A DNA stretch of 64,000 nucleotides, taken from Nitrospira sp. GTDB taxonomy: Bacteria > Nitrospirota > Nitrospiria > Nitrospirales > Nitrospiraceae. Within the stretch, counting starts at the first letter, position 1, and each line of letters starts with the position of its first letter. This document shows, in pieces, positions 52,550-61,438 of this stretch. The stretch is from positions 124,001-188,000 of the forward strand of contig JAVYIN010000009.1 of the NCBI GenBank assembly GCA_035968315.1, written 5' to 3'. Both the position numbers and the translations under genes were made by a program. The notes below the pieces were generated by a model, which saw only the letters and a program-made list of their open reading frames with translations, had not been told where the DNA came from and searched no databases.

Positions 52550-54270
52550 TATGAGGCCAGCCCTGCCAATTGGGAGAGATTCACTTCGAACGCGACGACA
52601 GGCACGGCGATCTGCCAGCGCTCCAGAACTTCTGGATGGACTTCGCCGATCACGCCCAGCGGCTTCCCCGCAACGACGATCCGGCCGGCACGTCCTTCCA
52701 GGAATGAGGGATGTTGGACCGGCTCCAGGCTGTAGTCTTTTCCGACGTAGTAAAACAAGACATCGAGGCACGAGTGAAGCTCTGAGAAATGGGCGCCCGC
52801 ATGGGCGATGACGGAACCGAGCACCACCTCTGTGCGCGATCCCAGTTCGTGCGTGCTGTCGGGAATCGCCACTTCACCGGCTTCGAACAGGCGATGCGGA
52901 TAGAAGGCCCGGCTTGATGCGGCTTCGACGCGCAACAGCGACGGCAACATCCACTGGCGCAGGCAGGAGAAGGTCAAGGCCATCGCATTGTCGACTTCGA
53001 CCATCCGCCCCCAGTCTGTCCCATCCAGGCGCATCGCGCCACGATAGTTGTCCGGCGACCCCAGAATGTTGGAAATGATCTCCTGAAACCCCAGCCCGAC
53101 CATTAATTCCCGCGCCCGGTCTGACGTCTGCTCGATGCGCGACAATCCGCCGACGGTAAACTGCGCCGGCATGACCGGAACAAATTCCCCATAGCCCCTG
53201 CTGACCGCCACATCTTCAACGACGTCCATCGCGTGCATCAGGTCTTGCCGATAGGGCGGCAACTTTGCCTTGACCGTGCCCTTTCCGGCCGAAACATCAT
53301 ACCCATACACTTCCAGGGCTTGCTTCACGGTTTTGACGCCGAGTTCCTGGCCCAGCGCCTGTTCGATCGTCTTCAGCTGAATCGTCCGGGGCTTGCCCAA
53401 ATCTTGCGGCGTGACAACACGCTTCCCCAGCGGCGTGCTCTTCGGATACTGCACTTCGATCGGCTCGATGGCCGCGCCACGATCGGCGAGGTTGGCGGCG
53501 AAGATGTTCAACGTGAGCACGACCATCGGCAAATCTGTCCCCGTCACCTCCACAAACAACTCATCGTCGCCCACCCGTACTTCGCCGACTTCCCGGCTAT
53601 TGATGATCGGCGGGAACGACAGCGGCTGGTGCGTCGCGTCACGCAGAAGAGGCAGCCGACTTTGCCCCGCCAGAATATGCCCATGCTCCAATCCTTTGGG
53701 ATGGACCATGAGGATTTCCGACAAGGTCATCACCGTCTCCATGCCCAGCGGCGTGAACCGTGCCTCGTCCGGCTTGACCAATTCGTAGGTCACGGGAAAC
53801 TGGATTTTCGACAGCTGATAAATCCCGATCGAAACCGTCTTTCGCTTATGCCCAAAAATATCCGCAAGCTTTTCTTGCGTCTGAATCAACTGGGCCAGCC
53901 CTTCTTCCGTCACCCGATAGCCCTTGGCCGTGCAGGCGGCCACATAGGGGCGAACCTGTTCCAAGCCTGGCCCGACGATGAGCCGCTGCGAGGACTTCGG
54001 CTTTTTGCCGAAAAAGGCATAGGGCTTGAGCTTGCCCTGTTGCTTGATGCGGATCTGCCGCGCGATCCCTTCGCAGCACCAGAGATCAGGCCGGTTGCTG
54101 TCTTGCAGCTCAACCCGCAGCTCGCCGGTCTCGGCATTGTGCCCCTTGAGTTCGCCCTTCACGAGCATGAGCCACTCTTCCACCTGTTCGATGGACACCG
54201 AGCGCTTCGCACGGCCGGTGGAGGCCAGGAGCGACTCGAAATCGTCTTTATAAATAGAAATCGTGGGCAT
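52549..54270 (-). CDS. pheT: phenylalanyl-tRNA synthetase beta subunit, archaeal/eukaryotic type
   Basis: A 573-aa PheT. N-terminus MPTISIYKDDFESLLASTGR with LQDSNRPDLWCCEGIARQIR, the signature of the short archaeal-type beta subunit. B3/B4 region includes VVLTLNIFAANLADRGAAIE, and B5 is YPKSTPLGKRVVTPQDL with LPPYRQDLMHAMDVVEDVAV. It lacks the N-terminal tRNA-binding EMAP-like domain and the C-terminal B8 domain of bacterial PheT (about 800 aa). Eight bases separate it from pheS. This form is reported for spirochetes among bacteria; here it is convergent to rplT, the usual site of bacterial pheST. Confidence 0.9.
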   Translation of the reverse strand: MPTISIYKDDFESLLASTGRAKRSVSIEQVEEWLMLVKGELKGHNAETGELRVELQDSNRPDLWCCEGIARQIRIKQQGKLKPYAFFGKKPKSSQRLIVGPGLEQVRPYVAACTAKGYRVTEEGLAQLIQTQEKLADIFGHKRKTVSIGIYQLSKIQFPVTYELVKPDEARFTPLGMETVMTLSEILMVHPKGLEHGHILAGQSRLPLLRDATHQPLSFPPIINSREVGEVRVGDDELFVEVTGTDLPMVVLTLNIFAANLADRGAAIEPIEVQYPKSTPLGKRVVTPQDLGKPRTIQLKTIEQALGQELGVKTVKQALEVYGYDVSAGKGTVKAKLPPYRQDLMHAMDVVEDVAVSRGYGEFVPVMPAQFTVGGLSRIEQTSDRARELMVGLGFQEIISNILGSPDNYRGAMRLDGTDWGRMVEVDNAMALTFSCLRQWMLPSLLRVEAASSRAFYPHRLFEAGEVAIPDSTHELGSRTEVVLGSVIAHAGAHFSELHSCLDVLFYYVGKDYSLEPVQHPSFLEGRAGRIVVAGKPLGVIGEVHPEVLERWQIAVPVVAFEVNLSQLAGLAS

Positions 54271-54278
54271 GGTCGCAG

Positions 54279-55844
54279 CTAAAAGATTCCCCGCGTCGTG
54301 CGGATCAAGTCCAAATTATCGGTGAACAGCTCACGGATATCGTGAATGCCGAGCGCCACCATGGCCATCCGGTCCAGCCCAAGCCCCCAGGCAATCACCG
54401 GGACATTCACCCCTAATGGCAAGGTGACCTCCGGGCGAAACAGCCCGGCCCCGCCGAGTTCCATCCACCCTAAGCGCGGATGGCGCACGTGCATTTCCAC
54501 CGACGGTTCGGTGAACGGGAAATAGGCCGGCAGAAACTTTACTTCCTTTGCCTGGGCCACTTCCCGTGCGAAGAGATTCAGCAGGCCTAAGAGCGTGCGG
54601 AAATTGATGTCTTCGCCCAGCACAATGCCCTCGACCTGAAAAAAATCGGTGGCGTGCGTCGCATCGACCTGATCGTAGCGGAAACAGCGTGCGATGGAGA
54701 AATACTTCCCCGGCACAGCCGGAACCGACGCCAGCGTCCTGGCCGAGACTGCCGTGCCCTGGCTGCGGAGCACCAGCCGCTTGGCCCGTTCGCCATTGAA
54801 GGCGTACTTCCATCCCGTGGAGCCGGTCTTGCCGCCATTCTCGTGGGCCTTCGTCACCTGCGTCAGGAACGGCTCGTCGATTTTCGTGGCATGGGTGGGA
54901 TCTTTCACAAAATAGACGTCGTGAATGTCCCGCGCCGGGTGAAACTGCGGCATGAAGAGCGCGTCCATATTCCAAAACTCTGTTTCGACCAGCGACCCGC
55001 GCATTTCCTGAAAACCCATGCTCACGAGTTTTGTCTTCACGGTGTCGAGAAACTCGCGATAGGGATGTTTCTTTCCTGTGCCGATTCGTGGCGCCCGCAG
55101 GCTGATCGTGTATTTGCGGAACCGCTTGCCTCGCCAACTGCCGTCCTTCAACAATTCCGGCGTGAGCTGGGAGACTTCTTCCGCGACGCCTTCGCGCAGA
55201 AGGTGCTCCGCTGCGGTTGCCCCATTGGGTGAGAGCGTGAACGATCGCGTGACACGGTCATCCACGCGGAACGGTTCTTTGGCATTGCCGCGCTTCACGG
55301 CATAATCTTCGATGATCTGGCGATGTGGTTCCGAGAAGCTCGTCAAGTCTCTGGCAGACTCGTGGACTTCCTTAAGCAAGGTGCGAATCGCCTCAATGGT
55401 CGGACTGGAACGTCCGGTCGCTTCGATACAGCCGCCCTGGACAATCAGCAGCACGCCTTCCTTTTTCAGGCGGCCGACGGCCTTGCTGACATCGGAGGGA
55501 TCCAACCCGTCCTGCGCCTGCAAGTCGGGGATCGTCAGCCGCTTGCCCGTGCTGGCGACTTCTCGCGCGGCCGCGAACACCCGCTCGATCGGGGAAGCGG
55601 TGGCAAAATATTGCTCGCCGAGTTTCGTCAGCGACACCACCGGCGTGACCGTCTCGGCATGCACCATGAGCAGCGACTTGGCCAGCAACCACTCGATGGC
55701 CATGCTCAGCTGGGAGGGCTCCAATTCGGCTGCGGCGGCCAGCTGCTCGGTTCCCAGCACCGATCCGAACGGGCGCGCGCCAAAGGCCGTGAGGACTTTG
55801 ATTTCGAGGGGGTGCAGGCTGTCGATGAGTCCGGAAATATCCAC
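54279..55844 (-). CDS. pheS: phenylalanyl-tRNA synthetase alpha subunit, archaeal/eukaryotic type
   Basis: A 522-aa alpha subunit, longer than bacterial PheS (about 340). The first 230 residues carry winged-helix-like domains (LHPLEIKVLTAFGARPFGSV, LTIPDLQAQDGLDPSDVSKA), typical of archaeal/eukaryotic PheS. The class II core has MDALFMPQFHPARDIHDVYF, YFSIARCFRYDQVDATHATD, YFPFTEPSVEMHVRHP and AWGLGLDRMAMVALGIHDIR. A GTG at 55844 (VDISGLIDSLHP) is the best start; upstream sequence overlaps rpe. Ten bases separate it from rpe. Confidence 0.9.
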   Translation of the reverse strand: MDISGLIDSLHPLEIKVLTAFGARPFGSVLGTEQLAAAAELEPSQLSMAIEWLLAKSLLMVHAETVTPVVSLTKLGEQYFATASPIERVFAAAREVASTGKRLTIPDLQAQDGLDPSDVSKAVGRLKKEGVLLIVQGGCIEATGRSSPTIEAIRTLLKEVHESARDLTSFSEPHRQIIEDYAVKRGNAKEPFRVDDRVTRSFTLSPNGATAAEHLLREGVAEEVSQLTPELLKDGSWRGKRFRKYTISLRAPRIGTGKKHPYREFLDTVKTKLVSMGFQEMRGSLVETEFWNMDALFMPQFHPARDIHDVYFVKDPTHATKIDEPFLTQVTKAHENGGKTGSTGWKYAFNGERAKRLVLRSQGTAVSARTLASVPAVPGKYFSIARCFRYDQVDATHATDFFQVEGIVLGEDINFRTLLGLLNLFAREVAQAKEVKFLPAYFPFTEPSVEMHVRHPRLGWMELGGAGLFRPEVTLPLGVNVPVIAWGLGLDRMAMVALGIHDIRELFTDNLDLIRTTRGIF

Positions 55845-55854
55845 CCTGAATGGC

Positions 55855-56556
55855 CTATCGATGGAGTGCGGCGTGCGCCATGGTTGAGGAAGCCGGCTGA
55901 CCGGCTGACCGTAATGCGGCAATAGTCCCGGCATAGTCCCGGCTGGAGAAAATGGCCGACCCGGCGACGAGCACATCGGCCCCGGCCGCCAATACCTGAG
56001 CGGCATTGTCGACTTTTACGCCGCCATCCACTTCGAGCAACGCCGGGCTGTGGAGACGATCCAGCATCTCGCGGACGGCGGTAATCTTCTGCAGCGCGGA
56101 TGGAATAAACTTCTGCCCGCCGAATCCGGGGTTCACCGACATGATCAGCACCAGATCAACCTCAGGCAAAATTTCTTGCAGCAAACTGACCGGCGTTGCG
56201 GGATTCAGCGTGACCCCGGCCTTCGCACCTCGTTCTTTGATCAACTGAATCGTGCGATGCAGATGGGGACAGGCCTCCACGTGCACCGTGACGTAGTCCG
56301 CCCCGGCCGCAACAAATTCTGGAATGAACGCATCGGCGTTGGTAATCATCAGATGCACGTCGAGCGGCAGCTTGGCGACTTTCTTAATCGATTCAACCAC
56401 CGGCGGCCCGATGGTGAGATTCGGCACAAAATGGCCATCCATAACATCAATGTGCAGGAGATCCGCGCCGCCCCGTTCAACCGCGGCGATTTCATCGGCA
56501 AGCCGGACGAAATCCGCGGCAAGGATAGAGGGGGCAATCTGCACTCGATTACTCAT
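55855..56556 (-). CDS. rpe: ribulose-phosphate 3-epimerase
   Basis: A 233-aa TIM-barrel enzyme of the pentose phosphate pathway. Motifs: IAPSILAADFVRLADEIAAV, LLHIDVMDGHFVPNLTIGPP with metal residues, YVTVHVEACPHLHRTIQLIK, LIMSVNPGFGGQKFIPSALQ and LEVDGGVKVDNAAQVLAAGA. The ATG at 56556 overlaps the rsmB stop by 8 bp. Confidence 0.95.
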   Translation of the reverse strand: MSNRVQIAPSILAADFVRLADEIAAVERGGADLLHIDVMDGHFVPNLTIGPPVVESIKKVAKLPLDVHLMITNADAFIPEFVAAGADYVTVHVEACPHLHRTIQLIKERGAKAGVTLNPATPVSLLQEILPEVDLVLIMSVNPGFGGQKFIPSALQKITAVREMLDRLHSPALLEVDGGVKVDNAAQVLAAGADVLVAGSAIFSSRDYAGTIAALRSAGQPASSTMAHAALHR

Positions 56557-57973
56557 GCTCGGCCTTTCGCAACCTGGCGGCGTAAAATCCGTCCATCCCG
56601 GCCTCGTTTCCCAAGGTAGACAACGCCCCCTGAGCGGTAACGAAGGGAAGGGCGTCGGCAGGGAGCCACGGCGCCACAGATTCGCGCATACACGCTGAAT
56701 GATCCCGGCAGAAACGGTCGATCACCTCTTCCGTCTCTTCCGGTTCAGTTGAGCAGGTACTATAGACCAGCACCCCGCCGGGCCGCAAGACAGAGGCCGC
56801 CTGCTCGAGGATCTCGCGTTGCAACACCTGATGTCTTGCAAACATGCCGGTGTCTTTGCTCCATTTCGCGTCAGGATGCCGGCGGAGCACGCCGATCCCG
56901 CTGCACGGCGCATCCACGAGAATGCGATCGAATATCCCCAGCGAGCCTGCCCGTTGCCCCCCGGGTCCTGGTGATGCCAGCGCACCGATATGCCGCGCAT
57001 CTCCTACGAGCGGAGTCACGATCGTTGCCCCAAGCCTGTGGCAATTCTCGGCCAACAGTTTCAGGCGCGCGGGCTGCCGGTCCAAGGCCACCACTTCGCC
57101 TCGGTTCGCCATCAGATCGGCAAGATGTGTGGCTTTGCCTCCCGGCGCCGCACAGGCATCAAGGATCCGTTCGCCCGGCTGCGGATCAAGCACGAGTGGA
57201 ATGAGTTGCGCCGCTTCATCCTCGACATAAAACCACCCCTCGCGAAACCCAGGGAGCGCCGTCACGGACTGCCCTCCCTCCACAACAATTCCAGCGGGGC
57301 TGACAATGGTCGGCCGCGACCCGATGCCGGCTTTTCCCAACTGTTCAAGAAAAGCCTCCCGTGTCGTTTTCTGTCGATTCACACGCAGCGTAAGAGCAGG
57401 AACGGTACTCACGGTCTTGCAGGCCGCTTCAGCCCCCTCATACCCGAGTCGGTTCACCCATCGCTCACACAACCAGAGCGGCACGGCATAGCAAAGCGAC
57501 AAAGCCTGGGCGGGATCCTGACCAAGATCCGGCAAGGGCGGTTCAGAAGAGCGCATCAGCGCACGTAATACCGCGTTCACCAACCCTCCCCAATCACGCC
57601 CGAGTTTGGCCGCATGAGACTTCGCCAAGTTCACCGATTCATTGACCGCTGCGGATTCCGGCACCCGATCCATATAGAGCAGCTGATACGCGCCCATCCG
57701 CAGCACGACTTGAATGACCAGTGGAAGACGCGCCAGCGGCTTGCTCAGCACAGGCGCCAATCGCCAATCAAGGGTTTCCTGCCGCCGCAAAACTCCATAG
57801 ATCAATTCCATTGCGAATGCCCGATCGCGGGGCTCTCCCGCCTCACCGGTCCACATCCGATCAAGGATCTCATCGATCGCATCACCGGACTTCTGGAAGG
57901 CCAGCAGCACCGACAAGGCCCGGTGCCGGGCGAAGATGGCGGATTTTCTCTGAGCAGGTTGGATCGATGACAT
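56549..57973 (-). CDS. rsmB: 16S rRNA (cytosine(967)-C5)-methyltransferase
   Basis: A 474-aa m5C methyltransferase. The N-terminal NusB-like domain (RALSVLLAFQKSGDAIDEIL, LVNAVLRALMRSSE) is followed by the SAM domain with ILDACAAPGGKATHLADLMA. The nucleophile cysteine lies in VYSTCSTEPEETEEVI and the second in ILVDAPCSGIGVLRRHPDAK. Full length. It shares the operon with fmt (35 bp upstream) and rpe, an order seen in many bacteria. Confidence 0.94.
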   Translation of the reverse strand: MSSIQPAQRKSAIFARHRALSVLLAFQKSGDAIDEILDRMWTGEAGEPRDRAFAMELIYGVLRRQETLDWRLAPVLSKPLARLPLVIQVVLRMGAYQLLYMDRVPESAAVNESVNLAKSHAAKLGRDWGGLVNAVLRALMRSSEPPLPDLGQDPAQALSLCYAVPLWLCERWVNRLGYEGAEAACKTVSTVPALTLRVNRQKTTREAFLEQLGKAGIGSRPTIVSPAGIVVEGGQSVTALPGFREGWFYVEDEAAQLIPLVLDPQPGERILDACAAPGGKATHLADLMANRGEVVALDRQPARLKLLAENCHRLGATIVTPLVGDARHIGALASPGPGGQRAGSLGIFDRILVDAPCSGIGVLRRHPDAKWSKDTGMFARHQVLQREILEQAASVLRPGGVLVYSTCSTEPEETEEVIDRFCRDHSACMRESVAPWLPADALPFVTAQGALSTLGNEAGMDGFYAARLRKAEHE

Positions 57974-58008
57974 AGCTGTTACATCCGGCGGGAATGCACT
58001 ACGCGGAC

Positions 58009-58980
58009 TTAGAGCCTCGCCGCCTCGCGATCGTTCGGCAGGGAAGGTCCGGCATCGAAGCGCTGCCCTGCGGCAACGTGATGACCGGCAAGAAACTGTG
58101 CCACAGTGAGCCGCTTGCTGTTCGCCGGTTGAACCTCTGTCACTTCAAGAACGCCCTCGCCAGTCGCAACCTGAATCACCTGTTTGGTCACCCCGACGAT
58201 CGTACCCGGCGCCCCCTGCTTATCCATTGCCCGATGTGAGGCCTTCCAAATCATCCAGCGTTCACCATCGAGAAATGTGTAGGCTCCCGGCCAGGGTGAT
58301 AGTCCTCTCACGCGATTGGACAGTTGGCTGGCGCTCATCGTCCAATCGATCAGGCCATCTTCCTTCTTCAAAATCGGCGCCATGGTCGCCCGTGAATGGT
58401 CCTGAGGAAGAGGTGTAATCGTGCCGGCCTTGAGCTGTCTGATCGTTTCGACCAGCAACCGCCCCCCAATGGCCGCCAGTCTCGGAGCTATCGTTCCCGC
58501 AGTGTCGTCGGGATCGATCGCCAGGCTTTCTTGCAGCAGCATCGCCCCGGTATCCATCCCTTCGTCCATCAACATCGTCGTAATACCAGTTTCGCGTTCG
58601 CCATTGATCACCGCCCATTGCACCGGCGCAGCCCCCCGATATTTCGGAAGCAGCGACCCATGCACATTCACGCAACCCATGGGGGGCAACGTGAGCACTG
58701 AGCCGGGCAAGATTCTGCCGAAGGCGGTCACGGCAATGAGGTCGGGTTTCCAGGCCGCCAAGGCCTCGAGAAATTCTGGCGCTTTGATTTTAAGCGGCTG
58801 CAGTAACGGAAGATGTTCCCGCTGCGCGATTACTTTGATCGGTGACGGCGTCAGTACTTGGCCGCGCCCCTTCGGCCGATCCGGCTGCGTGACGATCCCC
58901 ACCACCTGGTCGTCCGATGCGAGCAGCGCTTCGAGCGAGGGAACGGCAAATTCAGGAGTGCCCATGAAGACAATACGCAT
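58009..58980 (-). CDS. fmt: methionyl-tRNA formyltransferase
   Basis: A 323-aa enzyme formylating Met on the initiator tRNA with 10-formyl-THF. Motifs: MRIVFMGTPEFAVPSLEALL, VNVHGSLLPKYRGAAPVQWA with catalytic Asn/His, and GITTMLMDEGMDTGAMLLQE. The C-terminal OB-like domain includes NRVRGLSPWPGAYTF. Full length. The initiator tRNA gene lies just upstream, divergent, 87 bp from its start. Confidence 0.95.
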   Translation of the reverse strand: MRIVFMGTPEFAVPSLEALLASDDQVVGIVTQPDRPKGRGQVLTPSPIKVIAQREHLPLLQPLKIKAPEFLEALAAWKPDLIAVTAFGRILPGSVLTLPPMGCVNVHGSLLPKYRGAAPVQWAVINGERETGITTMLMDEGMDTGAMLLQESLAIDPDDTAGTIAPRLAAIGGRLLVETIRQLKAGTITPLPQDHSRATMAPILKKEDGLIDWTMSASQLSNRVRGLSPWPGAYTFLDGERWMIWKASHRAMDKQGAPGTIVGVTKQVIQVATGEGVLEVTEVQPANSKRLTVAQFLAGHHVAAGQRFDAGPSLPNDREAARL

Positions 58981-59067
58981 GCTATCGCTTTAGCACTGCC
59001 CTCGCGCGAATGCAACGGTGGCGCTGGTTCGCTTGACTTGCCGTCTAACCGTTTGTTACTCTCCCTC

Positions 59068-59144
<77 letters not shown>

Positions 59145-59376
59145 ATCAGTTCACCCCTATTCTTTTCCTAGCTCATATGCGAAATATCCGGCAGGTGACG
59201 TAACGGCATAATCAGCCGTTTGTGCTACTACCTCCTTCGGATCCGCCCCGAACTCTTGATACCTACGTGGCAACAATTAATTTCGGCTTTCAGAAGATTT
59301 CTCAGTCTAAAGGCATCGAAGAATAGTCAGTTCGACGGGTCAAATCGAACTCGCCTCGTTGGGTCTACAACTTGAA

Positions 59377-59410
59377 GAGCGGGCCCCACCCTTGCGAATG
59401 GGGCTCGCTC
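59377..59410 (-). terminator. hairpin after the exported coiled-coil gene
   Basis: A 12-bp stem (GAGCGGGCCCCA / TGGGGCTCGCTC, one G-T pair) with 10-nt loop, 24 bp past the stop on the reverse strand. No long T-run follows. The rest of 59145-59376 shows no gene. Confidence 0.55.
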
Positions 59411-59434
59411 CGCCTTACTGCTCAGGTGAGGAAC

Positions 59435-60139
59435 TTAGAAGCCGGCAGAACCACTAGTCGTACCGCCCTGGCAACGAAGATAGAGCTGGAAAAATCCCTG
59501 CCGGTCGCTAAACGCCGCGTTGGAATGTGATCCAACAACAAACCCCGTCGTAAGGGACGGGTATGCCACCTGATTGATAGTGACATAGGCGCTGGAACTA
59601 TAGCCGACATTTGACACGACATAACCGGATGGGCAGCTCATCGCATAGGAGACGGATTGCCCGAACGACACCGTCTGCACCGGCCCTATTTTAGTAACGA
59701 ATTTCCCCGTGCCCGTACCGGACGAAGAGTCTTCCTGACAGATCACGGATCCATCGGGATTGATTTGCCTGATCGAGCTACCGCTGGGGCAGGAACCGGT
59801 AATCAGTCCCTGCTTGGCATTCAAGGCGTTCTGTAGAAAGTTGAGTTGCGTCTGGACCATGTCGATTTGGGCTTGAACCGTTGATAACTGCTCTTGCAGT
59901 GTAGAAACATTGGTAACTGAGGAGGCGATCTGCGCCTGTAACTGCTGGGCCAACTGTTGCAACTCCGTAAGCTGCTGCGTGAACGTGTTCATTTCCGATT
60001 GGAGATCCGCAATGTATTGGGTTAAGGCCTGAAAAGGCCGCCCATTGGCCCCTGGAAATGCTTGCTTGCTCGCAGCATAGAGCGGTGGGGATGAAACCAG
60101 AATGGCAGCAAGAAACGATACTGTGACCTTTATCCACAT
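59435..60139 (-). CDS. exported coiled-coil protein, 234 aa
   Basis: MWIKVTVSFLAAILVSSPPL is a signal peptide cleaved near YAASKQ. GGAGG precedes the ATG. Residues about 40-110 form a heptad-rich helix dense in Gln and Leu (LQQLAQQLQAQI, LSTVQAQIDMVQTQLNFLQN), likely an oligomerising coiled coil. The C-terminal part is beta-rich, with cysteines in SGSCPSGSSIRQ, VICQED, MSCPSGYVVSNVG and YLRCQGG. It looks like a periplasmic or surface protein; no family recognised. A possible decayed relative lies upstream. Confidence 0.75.
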   Translation of the reverse strand: MWIKVTVSFLAAILVSSPPLYAASKQAFPGANGRPFQALTQYIADLQSEMNTFTQQLTELQQLAQQLQAQIASSVTNVSTLQEQLSTVQAQIDMVQTQLNFLQNALNAKQGLITGSCPSGSSIRQINPDGSVICQEDSSSGTGTGKFVTKIGPVQTVSFGQSVSYAMSCPSGYVVSNVGYSSSAYVTINQVAYPSLTTGFVVGSHSNAAFSDRQGFFQLYLRCQGGTTSGSAGF

Positions 60140-60566
60140 GGTAAGTACCTCCAGTATGGGACAACGGCTACCCATGCCGAGTAGTTGGACCTGAGTGGAG
60201 CAAGTCCAATGCCCTCACCCCCGCAGCTCTTGATAGGAATGTCGGATAATGTTCGTTGAGGTAACGCGCTGATAATCCGACCTATTCCCTGCATCAATCC
60301 TGTGGTTCGTGACGAGACAGGCGATTCTGTCGCACCCCCACTGTACGCAAATTTTCTCCCGCCAAGACATCTCTGGCCAGATCGCCAGACCGCAGCCACA
60401 TACTGACGTAGAAAGACCAAAAAGACCCGCCGGTCATTGAACGAATCACACACAAACAGCCACATACGGCCATCCATGCCTGATCAGAAATGCGCAAGTT
60501 ACTTTGTCAAACTCCGCCCTTGTTGTAGCATCAAGCCACCGTCACTGAGTCGGAAGGAGTCGGCTG
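60140..60566. other. 427-bp region with possible decayed gene tail
   Basis: No intact gene is supported. On the reverse strand at about 60390-60470 a short stretch reads LFVCDSFNDRRVFLVFLRQ, which resembles FVVGSHSNAAFSDRQGFF plus YLR of the neighbouring exported protein, but the surrounding frame is poor. This may be the remnant of a related gene, or chance. Confidence 0.3.
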
Positions 60567-60764
60567 ATGCACTTCGTTCGAATCGGAAACCGCGCGCTGA
60601 ATCTGGACAGTATTACCCACTGCGAGGTGCAGGTCTGGCACGATGCCATGTCGGTAAAAATCTATCTGACCGGCATGGCGAACAATACGCCGGTGGTCCT
60701 CAACGAAGAAGAAGCGAAGGAGTTCTGGAAGTACATCGAATATGTGGCGGAAAAACCCGTCTAG
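60567..60764 (+). CDS. hypothetical protein, 65 aa
   Basis: Start MHFVRIGNRALNLDSITHCE after GGAAGGAG. Alternating strands (RALNLDSITHCEVQVWHD, SVKIYLTGMANNTPVVL) and a C-terminal helix (NEEEAKEFWKYIEYVAEK) suggest a small beta-sheet plus helix fold. A DUF-like small protein; no name known to me. Good coding signal for its size. Confidence 0.7.
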   Translation: MHFVRIGNRALNLDSITHCEVQVWHDAMSVKIYLTGMANNTPVVLNEEEAKEFWKYIEYVAEKPV

Positions 60765-60883
60765 GTGGTTTTCGCCCTCAGGCCCCGTTGCCCTTGATTC
60801 CCATCCAGTCCTTCCTACAGAAGCACCTTTGCAATCCCCGTCACATGCGCTACACTTCCCCTCAGAAGGGGAGGGCATTCTTT

Positions 60884-61231
60884 ATGACACGAACCGTCTC
60901 TGCCACCCACATTGGCATGCTCATGATGTGGCTATCGCTGGCGGCCGGCTGCGCCGACGAATACGTCGCCTATCATAAAGTCACCGGCGAGCCTCTCATC
61001 CTGACACGCCGGGCCTATACACAGGAGGCCTGTCTCAAACAGATCCAGCAAGACTCCGATGAACTCGGCGTGACGTTGCGATATGTGCATATGAAGGGAT
61101 CGCTGTTCGGGCAATCGCTCTTGTGGCCATTTGAGCCGGGCTACGCCTGCGAAGCCGCCATTGGCCCGCCAGATATTCGCCGGGGCATTTATCCGCGCGA
61201 AGAAGGGCGCGTGCTGTCACAGTTACAATAA
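60884..61231 (+). CDS. small lipoprotein, 115 aa
   Basis: MTRTVSATHIGMLMMWLSLA is a lipoprotein signal ending at a cysteine (LAAGC). The mature part (ADEYVAYHKVTGEPLILTRR, AYTQEACLKQIQQDSDELG) is compact with two more cysteines. The frame upstream to 60437 lacks a signal and is not used. Function unknown. Confidence 0.7.
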   Translation: MTRTVSATHIGMLMMWLSLAAGCADEYVAYHKVTGEPLILTRRAYTQEACLKQIQQDSDELGVTLRYVHMKGSLFGQSLLWPFEPGYACEAAIGPPDIRRGIYPREEGRVLSQLQ

Positions 61232-61438
61232 CCGACGCTCTTCATCTTCCCCGCCTGAAATATGGTGCCGCGCACTGGATCTCTCGCAGTTCTCCTCCCC
61301 CCATCGAAATATCGAGAAATCCTTGTATGCCCAACATGTTGCGTTATACTCACACCCATGGACTCCTGACCGAATTGCCATCGCAGGAGTCGAGTTTTTC
61401 AAGATCTGAAATAGCCACGACTGAGGACGTGACGCTCA

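Noticed and set aside
55844-56006. Longer pheS start at 56006
   Set aside because: The added sequence overlaps rpe in another frame and has no homology; GTG at 55844 fits the fold and spacing.
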